Part shown: piece by piece, positions 1 through 7,800 of the stretch
How positions within the stretch are numbered: the stretch's first letter is position 1
Layout of the letters: the number at the start of each line of letters is the position of its first letter
Origin: Tigheibacillus halophilus
GTDB taxonomy: Bacteria > Bacillota > Bacilli > Bacillales > Amphibacillaceae
Assembly: GCF_042683165.1 (NCBI RefSeq)
Contig: NZ_JBHUIZ010000003.1
Span: 496,001 to 560,000 of the forward strand
Length of the DNA: 64,000 nucleotides
Reading direction: 5' to 3'
Translations under genes and position numbers: made by a program
Notes under the pieces: model-generated
What the model saw: only the letters and a program-made list of their open reading frames with translations
Told to the model about the DNA's origin: nothing
The model's database searches: none

Positions 1-81
1 AATGGTCCGGTAATAAATGCGCAAGGACAGAATGCTGAAGAAGTGGTCAGCATGGTAGATGACAAATTATTTTCGGAGTGA
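1..81 (+). CDS. 3' end of an unidentified gene (partial)
   Basis: The window opens inside a forward reading frame that encodes 26 residues, ending in DDKLFSE, and stops at TGA 79-81. It is followed directly by a terminator hairpin, which supports a real gene end. The fragment is acidic and looks like the C-terminal helix of a soluble protein. It is too short to assign to a family. Confidence 0.55.
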   Translation, partial: NGPVINAQGQNAEEVVSMVDDKLFSE

Positions 82-97
82 GTGCTTAAACTGATCT

Positions 98-134
98 GCA
101 CCCCCAAATTTTTAGGGAATTTGGAGGTGCTTTT
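98..134 (+). terminator. Rho-independent terminator of the first partial gene
   Basis: A 13-bp stem with one mismatch (98-110 with 118-130, loop TTTAGGG) is followed by TTTT. It lies 17 bases after the stop codon of the preceding gene. Confidence 0.7.
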
Positions 135-345
135 CATTGGGTAAATTTACGAGGAAAGAAAAAAACAGGGCGGTAAAATGAGATGAACATTCTGCGCTAT
201 TAAACGCAATCTTAACTAGCCCCCCTCATGAAATATCCGTCTTTAAATTTATGGGGTTTCTTTATGAGAATCCTCTTTTTTTTGGTGGATAGTATTGCAA
301 AGCTGTACACCGTTTGATTTTTTGGTTGATGGTTAATTAACAATA

Positions 346-395
346 AATGTCACCAATCTATACAAAGGGCAAGATTTGACTTGATTGGTGACATT
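346..395. promoter_or_regulatory. 13-bp perfect inverted repeat upstream of the thioredoxin-like gene
   Basis: AATGTCACCAATC (346-358) is repeated as its exact reverse complement at 383-395, with 24 bases between the arms. A second small dyad, GAAAG-CA-CTTTC, follows immediately at about 397-408 and weakly resembles a CcpA cre site. No T-tract follows, so this is more likely an operator or leader structure than a terminator. It lies in the 479-base gap 82-560, which otherwise holds only the terminator at 98-134. Which protein would bind here is not known. Confidence 0.45.
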
Positions 396-560
396 GGAAA
401 GCACTTTCTAATGGGGGATAAATGAAAATGATCACGTGGTTTTCACCGTGACAGTTTTTTCAACTAAGGCTTTGCTATGCTTCCTTTCTACGCATTTTTG
501 GCTATAAAGCATATATTGGATAAAAACGAATATGTTTTAATTCAAGAAGGAGATGCTATC

Positions 561-1013
561 ATGAAATTACGTGATCAAATGCCGGAATTGAACGGAGCGA
601 CAAAGTGGCTGAACAGCGCCCCGATAACTAGAGCAGAGTTATTGGATGACAGACCGACATTATTTCATTTTTGGTCTGTAAGCTGCAGCCTTTGCAAAGA
701 TGCGATGCCGAATGTAAGTAAATTTCGCGATAAATATAAAGATGAGCTTCACGTTATCGCAGTTCATATGCCCCGTTTGAAGAAAGACCTGGACATTAAA
801 CAAATCATGAAAGTGGCCCAGGAACAAGGCATCACACAGCCAATATTCATAGATAACCGGCATAAGCTGACGGACGCTTTTGACAATCGGTACGTACCTG
901 CTTATTATCTATTTGATAAAGATGGAAAGCTGCGACATTTTCAATCAGGCGGTGGAGGTATGAGTATGCTGCGTAAACGTTTAAACCGCGTCTTGGGATT
1001 ATCGAACAAATAA
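561..1013 (+). CDS. ykuV: YkuV-type thioredoxin-like thiol-disulfide oxidoreductase
   Basis: A 150-residue thioredoxin-fold protein of the AhpC/TSA-thioredoxin group, expected to reduce or exchange disulfides in the cytoplasm. It carries FHFWSVSC near residue 40 with a CSLC active site, and the cis-proline segment YVPAYYLFD near residue 115. The family member in B. subtilis is 148 residues. The longest open frame begins at 477, but ATG 561 is preceded by AGAAGGAG at about 546-553 and gives the family length, so I use it. No signal peptide is visible. It stands alone between two terminators, downstream of an inverted repeat at 346-395. Confidence 0.88.
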   Translation: MKLRDQMPELNGATKWLNSAPITRAELLDDRPTLFHFWSVSCSLCKDAMPNVSKFRDKYKDELHVIAVHMPRLKKDLDIKQIMKVAQEQGITQPIFIDNRHKLTDAFDNRYVPAYYLFDKDGKLRHFQSGGGGMSMLRKRLNRVLGLSNK

Positions 1014-1344
1014 AATGATAATTAGATGCACTTTCAAAAATAACTAAAAAAGGCTATACAGTACAATTTCACATCTAGTTGACTGAAGCGAAAGGCCGCT
1101 GGCTATCAACTGTGGTTGCTAAATAAGTACTAATTGTGCCAATTACAAGTAAAATAAAAGAGTTTGGCAGTTCCATCTCTAGACGGACTTCCAAACTTTT
1201 TTACATTTATTACGGTTTTGGCCCACCCCCTTTTGTGAAGTACTTCTAAAATATAAATAATCGTAAAAAGAAGATAGCATTTTATTTCGAAAACCGTTAT
1301 ATTAAATATTGTGGAAATAATAAATTTTTTGTGGAGGGGAAAAG
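1014..1344. other. Intergenic region between ykuV and the ABC exporter genes
   Basis: About 330 bases with no convincing gene. It holds a terminator-like hairpin at 1161-1203: AGTTTGG pairs with CCAAACT, with a short inner TCC/GGA pairing and a T-run. AT-rich sequence before the first ABC gene presumably carries its promoter, but I could not pick a clear -35/-10 pair. Confidence 0.4.
1161..1203 (+). terminator. Terminator-like hairpin after ykuV
   Basis: AGTTTGG (1161-1167) pairs with CCAAACT (1191-1197), with an internal loop and a second short helix. Seven consecutive T residues follow. It lies about 150 bases beyond the ykuV stop, so attenuation of the downstream ABC operon is also possible. 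Confidence 0.5.
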
Positions 1345-3102
1345 TTGAATATTTTAAAAAAATTAAAAGCATATTATTGGCCGTTCAAAAAGTATTTTGC
1401 GCTTTCGCTTTTATGTATGGTGTTTGTGACAGCAATTACAGTCATTTACCCGATTGTTCTTCAGATAACAATCGATGTAGTGGTCATGAAGGAACAATAT
1501 TATTACATACCTTACATTGCGGCAATCTTTTTCTCGCTTATGATCATCAAGGGCATTGCCACGTTTTTAAATCAATATCTTGGCGACTTGTTTGGCATAT
1601 CGAGTGTGTATGAAGTGAGAAATGGCCTGTATAAAAAATTGCAGGTATTGTCATTCAAATACTATGACAATGCTAAAACCGGAGATTTGATGTCAAGGTT
1701 GACAGCTGATGTAGAAGGATTTCGCTTTTTCCTTTCCTTTGGCTTTTCTGAAATGATACATACCATCCTTTTAGTTACGCTCAGTCTAGGCGTCATGTTT
1801 TTTTACTCCGCCCCCCTCGCTTTGGTCACCATGATTTCCATGCCTTTTTTAGCTATTGTCGTCTATCGATTTGACAAACGGGTGCATCCAGCATTTCGGG
1901 CAATCAGAAAATCTTTTGGCAAATTGAATACCAGGGTCCAGGAGAATATTAGTGGCATGCATACGGTCAAGTCACTCTCAAGAGAGTCGTTTGAAGTCGG
2001 CCGCTTTGAAACGAATAATGGTGATTACCGAGACCGCTATTTGGATACAGCAAGCATCTGGGCGAAATACTTCCCTTTGATGGAGTTTATCGGGAATTTC
2101 TGTGCCGTTGCTCTGCTTGCCTATGGTGGGTACCTTGTAACTAGTGGAGGCCTACAACTTGGGGAGCTGGTCGCCTTCTTCAGTTTGGTATGGTATATCA
2201 TGGGGCCGTTGATGAATTTGGGATTCGTGGTCAACATGTTCTCTCAAGCGAAGGCATCTGCAGAACGATTGAATGAGATCCTTGAGGCAAAGGAGGATAT
2301 TATTGAAAGAAAAAACGCTTTGGATAAGCCAATCAACGGTCACGTTATTTTTCGCCATGTCAACCTGACGTACACGAAGGATGATGATACTGCTTTAAAA
2401 AATATCAATTTTGATGCACCAAAGGGAAAAATCATAGGATTGCTTGGCCCTACAGGCTCAGGAAAAACTAGCATCACACAGCTGCTGACACGTTTTTACG
2501 AGCCGGAGAGTGGAGAAGTGCTTATCGATGGTCATCACGTATCAGAATATAAACTGGAAACATTGCGAAAACATATTGGTTTTGTGCTGCAGGAATCGTT
2601 TCTCTTCTCAACGACTATCAGAGAAAATATCGCCTATGGAAACCCGGATGTACCTGAATCGCAGATCATCGACGCAGCCAAACGAGCGCAAGCGCATGAC
2701 TTCATCACGGAAATGCCAAAAGGCTATGACACAATGCTAGGGGAAAGAGGCATGGGGCTGTCAGGGGGACAAAAACAGCGTCTGGCCATAGCCCGTGCCA
2801 TTTGTATCAACCCAAGCATCTTAGTACTCGATGATGCAACATCGGCTGTCGATATGGAGACCGAATTTAAGATTCAGCAAGCTTTAAAAGAGGTGATGCG
2901 GGACAGAACAACGTTTATTATTGCTCATCGTATTTCATCTTTAAAGCATGCGGATGAAATTCTTGTCATGGAAGAAGGAAGTATCGTCCAACGCGGTACG
3001 CATGATACGTTACTGAATGAACCAGGTCAATATCAGGAAGTATTCAACATGCAATATCGAGATCGAGAAGCCATTTTGAAGCAATCGACACAGGGGGTGT
3101 AA
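1345..3102 (+). CDS. Heterodimeric ABC exporter, subunit 1 (noncanonical catalytic site)
   Basis: A 585-residue half-transporter: an ABC_membrane (type IV exporter) domain over residues 15-300, then an ATPase domain. Visible motifs are Walker A GPTGSGKTS near 367, signature LSGGQKQR near 471, Walker B LVLDDATS near 493 and the H-loop IIAHR near 526. The residue after the Walker B Asp is Asp instead of the usual catalytic Glu. In the heterodimeric exporters TM287/288 and BmrCD this marks the degenerate ATP site. Length and partner resemble B. subtilis YknU/YknV, but I cannot confirm orthology. The start is TTG, preceded by GTGGAGGGG. The substrate is unknown; lipids or drugs are typical for the family. 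Confidence 0.9.
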   Translation: MNILKKLKAYYWPFKKYFALSLLCMVFVTAITVIYPIVLQITIDVVVMKEQYYYIPYIAAIFFSLMIIKGIATFLNQYLGDLFGISSVYEVRNGLYKKLQVLSFKYYDNAKTGDLMSRLTADVEGFRFFLSFGFSEMIHTILLVTLSLGVMFFYSAPLALVTMISMPFLAIVVYRFDKRVHPAFRAIRKSFGKLNTRVQENISGMHTVKSLSRESFEVGRFETNNGDYRDRYLDTASIWAKYFPLMEFIGNFCAVALLAYGGYLVTSGGLQLGELVAFFSLVWYIMGPLMNLGFVVNMFSQAKASAERLNEILEAKEDIIERKNALDKPINGHVIFRHVNLTYTKDDDTALKNINFDAPKGKIIGLLGPTGSGKTSITQLLTRFYEPESGEVLIDGHHVSEYKLETLRKHIGFVLQESFLFSTTIRENIAYGNPDVPESQIIDAAKRAQAHDFITEMPKGYDTMLGERGMGLSGGQKQRLAIARAICINPSILVLDDATSAVDMETEFKIQQALKEVMRDRTTFIIAHRISSLKHADEILVMEEGSIVQRGTHDTLLNEPGQYQEVFNMQYRDREAILKQSTQGV

Positions 3103-3105
3103 TAG

Positions 3106-4944
3106 ATGAAAAAAGATAGAGAAAATCAAACGGAAAACAGATCCAATCGATTTCATTATACGATCGATCGCGCGGCTGAAAAGCCCTTCAATTGGAAACA
3201 GCTATGGCGTTTGCTTATTTATCTGAAGCCTTATTCGAAAACGTATTTGCCAGGGGCCATCCTGATGATGATCATTTCAACTTTTGTGAGACTGGCAGTT
3301 CCTATTTTAATCGGTAAGGTGGCGATAGACGGAGCGATTGCAAATCATGATATGTCCATGCTCGGATATTTGGTCGGAATCATCGTTGTGCTGTATGGCA
3401 TTAACTATATCAGTAATATTTTTCGGATCAAGTGGGTCAATTATTTAGGTCAAAATGTCATTTATGATTTGCGTAAACATTTATTTACCCATGTGCAAAG
3501 CTTGTCCCATCGATTCTTTGATTCCAGATCAGCAGGTTCGATACTAGTCCGAATCATGAATGATACGAACTCATTACAGGAGCTGTTCACCAACGGGATC
3601 ATCAATCTATTGATGGATGTCATCACATTGACTGGTATCATCATCATATTGCTGACGCTTAGTCCTAAACTGGCACTTGCAATCATGGTCGTACTTCCAC
3701 TCATGTTTTTTATTTCAACCAAGCTGCGCCGTAATATCCGCAGGGCTTGGCAGGACACACGGATCCAGCAGTCAAGAATGAATTCCCATTTAAATGAGAG
3801 TATCCAAGGAATCCGTATCACCCAGTCTTTTTCACAGGAAAAAGAAAATACTGCCTATTTCTTTGGAGTGAATAAGGATAATTTTTACAGTTGGAAAACA
3901 GCTACAAAAAAAAGTGCTATGTTTCGTCCATTAGTAGAACTCTGTAATGCAGCTGGCACAGTGATTTTAGTGGCCTATGGATCCTATTTAATCCTGTTAG
4001 GTGCAGGGCATGGCGGTATTGAGCTGGGTACGTTTGTTTCCTTTGCTTTCTTCTTGGGAATGTTCTGGGAGCCCATTTCCCGACTCGGACAAATGTATAA
4101 TCAATTGCTGATGGCGATGGCTGCTTCAGAGCGTATTTTCGAGTACTTGGATGAACAGCCAAATGTGAAAATTATGGATAAGGCCCATGTCTTTCAGGAC
4201 ATCCAGGGCGAGATAGTGTTTGAAAATGTACAGTTTTCCTATGATAATGATCGTGTTGCCCTGCATGAGATATCTTTGAAAATGCGTGCCGGTGAAACAG
4301 TTGCACTCGTTGGCCATACAGGCAGTGGGAAATCGACGATAGCCAATCTAATCAGCAGATTCTATGATCCGTCCAAAGGAAGCGTGAAGATTGACGGTTA
4401 TGATTTAAAAGAAACTGATTTAAGAAGCTTGCGGTGCCACATCAGTATTGTGCTGCAGGATACCTTTGTTTTCTCGGGTACAATTATGGAAAATATACGT
4501 TTTGGACGCCCAGATGCGACTGATGAAGAAGTCATCAAAGCTGCTAAAGTTGTCGGTGCAGATGAATTTATCAATAGAATGGCACAAGGTTACCAGACAG
4601 AGGTGGAGGAACGGGGCAATATTTTATCAGCTGGCGAAAGACAGCTATTGTCGTTTGCAAGAGCTTTGTTGGCTGATCCACGCATCCTTATTCTGGATGA
4701 AGCCACAGCTAGCATTGATACACAGACTGAAGTGAAGATTCAACAGGCTTTGCAGAAGTTATTGCATGGCAGGACCGCTATCATTATTGCTCACAGGCTT
4801 TCCACGATACGAGAGGCAGATGAAATCTTTGTGCTGGCCCAAGGTAAGATACTGGAACATGGGAGCCATTCAGAACTGATGGAACAGCAAGGGGAGTATT
4901 TTGAACTGGTCAAATCACAATTTCAAATGCTGGACGCGATTTGA
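3106..4944 (+). CDS. Heterodimeric ABC exporter, subunit 2
   Basis: A 612-residue half-transporter that starts 3 bases after subunit 1 ends, so the two are surely co-translated. The membrane domain spans about 35-330 and the ATPase domain follows, with Walker A GHTGSGKST near 402, signature LSAGERQL near 506 and a canonical Walker B LILDEAT near 527. The signature deviates from LSGGQ, while the Walker B Glu is intact. Together with the Asp in subunit 1, both changes fall in the same composite ATP site, as expected of an asymmetric heterodimer. The ribosome site is GGGGGTG. An N-terminal extension of about 30 charged residues precedes the first membrane helix. Confidence 0.9.
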   Translation: MKKDRENQTENRSNRFHYTIDRAAEKPFNWKQLWRLLIYLKPYSKTYLPGAILMMIISTFVRLAVPILIGKVAIDGAIANHDMSMLGYLVGIIVVLYGINYISNIFRIKWVNYLGQNVIYDLRKHLFTHVQSLSHRFFDSRSAGSILVRIMNDTNSLQELFTNGIINLLMDVITLTGIIIILLTLSPKLALAIMVVLPLMFFISTKLRRNIRRAWQDTRIQQSRMNSHLNESIQGIRITQSFSQEKENTAYFFGVNKDNFYSWKTATKKSAMFRPLVELCNAAGTVILVAYGSYLILLGAGHGGIELGTFVSFAFFLGMFWEPISRLGQMYNQLLMAMAASERIFEYLDEQPNVKIMDKAHVFQDIQGEIVFENVQFSYDNDRVALHEISLKMRAGETVALVGHTGSGKSTIANLISRFYDPSKGSVKIDGYDLKETDLRSLRCHISIVLQDTFVFSGTIMENIRFGRPDATDEEVIKAAKVVGADEFINRMAQGYQTEVEERGNILSAGERQLLSFARALLADPRILILDEATASIDTQTEVKIQQALQKLLHGRTAIIIAHRLSTIREADEIFVLAQGKILEHGSHSELMEQQGEYFELVKSQFQMLDAI

Positions 4945-5118
4945 TAAAAGCTATCTTGCATGCATGCTTTTTCGGGAAATCCTTGCAAGCTGATTGAAAG
5001 AATTAAATATCGCCCACTTTTTTACAGAGGGAGGAATGCTTGAAAAAACGCTTTGGTTTTCGCTATCCCTGTGTTATATTAATCAAAGAAAATGGTACTT
5101 GTAGTGGAGGAAAATAAT

Positions 5119-5787
5119 ATGAATAGGGAATTCGCAGTTATTGGACTTGGCAGGTTCGGTGGAAGTATTTGCCGTGAATTGAGCAGGGAAGGCATGGATG
5201 TCCTGGCGATGGACATCAATGAGGACCGTGTGAATGAATTTAAAAATATCGCTTCCCATGCTGTTATTGCTGATTCTACCGATGAGGCGACACTAAAGGA
5301 ACTGGGCATAAAAAATATCGAGCATGTTATCGTAGCCATTGGTGATAACATCCAAGCAAGCATATTAACGACTGTCATTCTGACAGATCTTAATATAAAA
5401 AAAATCACTGTCAAAGCGAATAATGATTACCACGAAAAAATATTGAATCGAATCGGGGCAAACCATGTAGTGCATCCGGAGCGAGATATGGGAAAACGTA
5501 TCGCACACAGCATCATTTCAAATAATATATTGGATTATTTGGAGCTCTCCGATGATCATAGTATTGTAGAAGTGAAAGCAGGAAAAAGAATGGAAGGGAA
5601 GTCACTGATGGATTTGGATATCCGTGCAAATTACGGTTGTAACGTCGTAGCCATCAAGCAGGGGAGCAGTATCAATGTTTCTCCAAGTGCAGAAGATTTG
5701 CTGGATGAGCAGGATATCCTGATCGTAATCGGAGCTGATAAGGACCTCTCCAGGTTTGAGAAACATTTGGTCATAGAGGAAAGTTAA
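5119..5787 (+). CDS. ktrC: KtrC, RCK gating subunit of a Ktr potassium transporter
   Basis: A 222-residue cytoplasmic protein with an N-terminal RCK/TrkA-N Rossmann domain (GLGRFGGS near residue 8, acidic residue MDIN near 32) and a C-terminal RCK_C domain. It binds nucleotide at the N domain; in this family the C domain binds c-di-AMP and controls the KtrB/KtrD membrane channel. No channel subunit is next to it, as in B. subtilis, where ktrC stands alone beside rnjA. ATG 5119 follows GGAGG at 5106-5110 with 8 bases spacing. The longer frame from 5092 has no ribosome site. A terminator follows at 5838. Confidence 0.9.
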   Translation: MNREFAVIGLGRFGGSICRELSREGMDVLAMDINEDRVNEFKNIASHAVIADSTDEATLKELGIKNIEHVIVAIGDNIQASILTTVILTDLNIKKITVKANNDYHEKILNRIGANHVVHPERDMGKRIAHSIISNNILDYLELSDDHSIVEVKAGKRMEGKSLMDLDIRANYGCNVVAIKQGSSINVSPSAEDLLDEQDILIVIGADKDLSRFEKHLVIEES

Positions 5788-5837
5788 TTCGGAACGTCTC
5801 TGTTGGTTGAAAAGCTTGGGAAATTTACTTTCTGGGA

Positions 5838-5866
5838 AACATGTATCCGTGGATACATGTTTTTTG
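5838..5866 (+). terminator. Terminator after ktrC
   Basis: AACATGTATCC and GGATACATGTT form an 11-bp stem (inner pairs must open to leave a loop), followed by a T-run. Confidence 0.75.
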
Positions 5867-5884
5867 TTATGCTATTTTGGGAAT
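5859..5884 (+). promoter_or_regulatory. Possible sigma-B type promoter for the pyruvate oxidase gene
   Basis: GTTTTT (5859-5864), a 14-base spacer and GGGAAT (5879-5884) resemble the sigma-B consensus GTTTAA-N12-15-GGGTAT. The site lies 34 bases before the start codon and overlaps the T-run of the ktrC terminator. B. subtilis ydaP belongs to the sigma-B general stress regulon, which makes the match worth noting. The match itself is imperfect. Confidence 0.35.
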
Positions 5885-5917
5885 ACATCCGTATAGATGT
5901 TGAAAGGATGTTGTTAA

Positions 5918-7642
5918 ATGAGCTCGAAACGAACAGGAGAAATACTGACTGATTTATTAATAGATTGGAATGTTAATCATATTTACGGGATGCCTGGCGA
6001 TTCCATAAATGAATTCGTAGATGATTTGCGAAAAAAAGAAGATGAAATCAAATTTTATCAAATAAGGCATGAAGAATCTGGTGCCTTAGCTGCCAGTGCT
6101 TATGCGAAATTGACTGGTAAGATCGGTGTCTGTTTGTCTATTGCAGGCCCTGGAGGAATACATTTGCTCAACGGCCTTTATGATGCGAAAAAGGACGGGG
6201 CTCCAGTACTGGCGCTTGTAGGACAGGTTACCAGCGAAAATGTCGGAACAAAATCCTTTCAGGAGATTGATTTACAGAATTTGTTCGCTGATGTTGCTGT
6301 GTATTGTGAACAGGCGCAGTCTGCGGAACAATTGCCGGATATGTTGAATATGGCGATCAGGAATGCTTATGTACATCAAGGAGTAGCGGTACTCATTGTC
6401 CCGGACGACTTATTTGCTGTGAAACAAAATGGGCGCCAGCCATCGACTGCGCCTTCTTATGTCAGGGCATTGCCTTTTCCGCATGAAGTGTCGCTGATCA
6501 ATAGCGCCAATATGATAAATGAAGCAAAAAAGCCAGTCATTTTAGCTGGGAAAGGGTGCAGAGGGGCTGATAAGGAACTCTTGCAATTCGCAGAAAAAAT
6601 TAATGCCCCGATCGTTGTCAGTTTGCTTGGCAAAGGAATCATACCAGATTATCATCCTTTGAACATGGGCCAGCATGGACAAATCGGGACAAAACCGGCT
6701 TATGAAGCCATTATGGAGGCAGACTTGCTATTACTGGCTGGAACATCATTCCCTTACCGAAACTTTTTGCCGGATGATACGAAAGCTATTCAGATTGATA
6801 TCATGGCGGATAGAATCGGCGATATATACCCGATCACAGAAGGATTGTGCGGGGATACCAAGCAAATTTTATGCAAGCTGGACGAGATGGTGGAGAACAG
6901 AACGGATAACAGCCGCTTCTTGCAAAAATATCAGGATAAAATGAAAAAATGGCATAAACAAATGGAAAAAGATAAACAGGCTCGCGAAAACCCGCTGATT
7001 GCCCCTCAGGTAATGCATGCGCTGGAGAAAGTGGTTGATGAAGACGCAGTGATTTCTTGTGATGTAGGCAATGTTACTGTCTGGGCTGCCAGATACTTTC
7101 CGATTTTACACCAGAAGTTTGTCATTTCAGGAAGATTGGCGACCATGGGTTGTGGGCTGCCTGGCGCAATAGCTGGCCAGATTGCCTATCCTGACAAACA
7201 AGTCGTGGGTATATGTGGCGATGGCGGGTTCACGATGGTCATGCATGATTTTGTCACGGCAGTTAAATATGGCTTGCCTGTAAAAATGGTTGTGTTGAAC
7301 AATAGCAAGATCGCTATGATCAAATACGAGCAGGAACTTCTCGGGCATTTGGAATATGAGACCTCCTTGGGGGAAATGGATTTTGCCAGTTTCGCAGAAA
7401 GCTGTGGGGGAGCTGGTTATCGTGTGGATAAGGCCGAGGATTTGGACAACGCTATGGAGCAGGCCTTCACGTCCAATAAACCGGCAATCATTGATGTTGC
7501 TATCAAAGACATGCCTCCGTTGCCAGGCAAGATTTCCTATGATCAGGCAATCCATTTTGGAGAATTTTTAATCAAGGACTTCTTTACCAATAAAAAAGTA
7601 GAAGTACCAGATTTGAAAACTTCTATAGAAAGGCTATTGTAA
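5918..7642 (+). CDS. ydaP: Pyruvate oxidase (thiamine diphosphate/FAD family), YdaP-like
   Basis: A 574-residue ThDP-dependent enzyme of the POX/acetolactate synthase superfamily, the same length as B. subtilis YdaP. Domain order: ThDP-binding pyrimidine domain (IRHEESGALAA with the catalytic Glu near residue 50), a central FAD-type domain (about 190-325) and a C-terminal ThDP domain with GDGGFTMVMHD and downstream LNN. Predicted to convert pyruvate to acetate or acetyl phosphate with CO2 release, feeding electrons to quinone or oxygen. Motifs do not settle which acceptor. The start at 5918 has GAAAGGATG upstream. It sits alone between ktrC and rnjA, where B. subtilis has no such gene, suggesting insertion or relocation. 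Confidence 0.85.
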   Translation: MSSKRTGEILTDLLIDWNVNHIYGMPGDSINEFVDDLRKKEDEIKFYQIRHEESGALAASAYAKLTGKIGVCLSIAGPGGIHLLNGLYDAKKDGAPVLALVGQVTSENVGTKSFQEIDLQNLFADVAVYCEQAQSAEQLPDMLNMAIRNAYVHQGVAVLIVPDDLFAVKQNGRQPSTAPSYVRALPFPHEVSLINSANMINEAKKPVILAGKGCRGADKELLQFAEKINAPIVVSLLGKGIIPDYHPLNMGQHGQIGTKPAYEAIMEADLLLLAGTSFPYRNFLPDDTKAIQIDIMADRIGDIYPITEGLCGDTKQILCKLDEMVENRTDNSRFLQKYQDKMKKWHKQMEKDKQARENPLIAPQVMHALEKVVDEDAVISCDVGNVTVWAARYFPILHQKFVISGRLATMGCGLPGAIAGQIAYPDKQVVGICGDGGFTMVMHDFVTAVKYGLPVKMVVLNNSKIAMIKYEQELLGHLEYETSLGEMDFASFAESCGGAGYRVDKAEDLDNAMEQAFTSNKPAIIDVAIKDMPPLPGKISYDQAIHFGEFLIKDFFTNKKVEVPDLKTSIERLL

Positions 7643-7686
7643 TGAAAGCTTTTTTCACTATATCGGTTGATAAAGATTGATACAAT

Positions 7687-7731
7687 ACAACAGACGTCCA
7701 TAAGCTGACATGGCTTATGGACGTCTGTTGT
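7687..7731 (+). terminator. Long hairpin after the pyruvate oxidase gene
   Basis: A perfect 19-bp stem (7687-7705 with 7713-7731) with a 7-base loop lies 44 bases after the stop codon. There is no T-tract directly after it, so intrinsic termination is doubtful and an mRNA-stabilising 3' end is an alternative. Confidence 0.55.
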
Positions 7732-7739
7732 GTATCCTT

Positions 7740-7785
7740 GTTTGAGAAAAGAAAAACCTGCAAAGCGTTGTGCTTTGCAGGTTTT
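7740..7785. terminator. Bidirectional terminator between ydaP and rnjA
   Basis: AAAACCTGCAAAGC (7753-7766) pairs perfectly with 7772-7785 around a 5-base loop. On the minus strand a T-rich tail follows, so it terminates rnjA. On the plus strand the tail is only TTTT within the stem. Confidence 0.8.
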
Positions 7786-7800
7786 AGTTAAACTTTAACT

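Noticed and set aside
396..409. CcpA cre site before ykuV
   Set aside because: 12 of 14 matches but with an altered central CG, which is the most conserved part of cre; mentioned only with the adjacent inverted repeat.
477..560. N-terminal extension of the YkuV-type protein
   Set aside because: ATG 561 has the ribosome site and gives the family length; the extension is hydrophobic but would not match any homolog I know.
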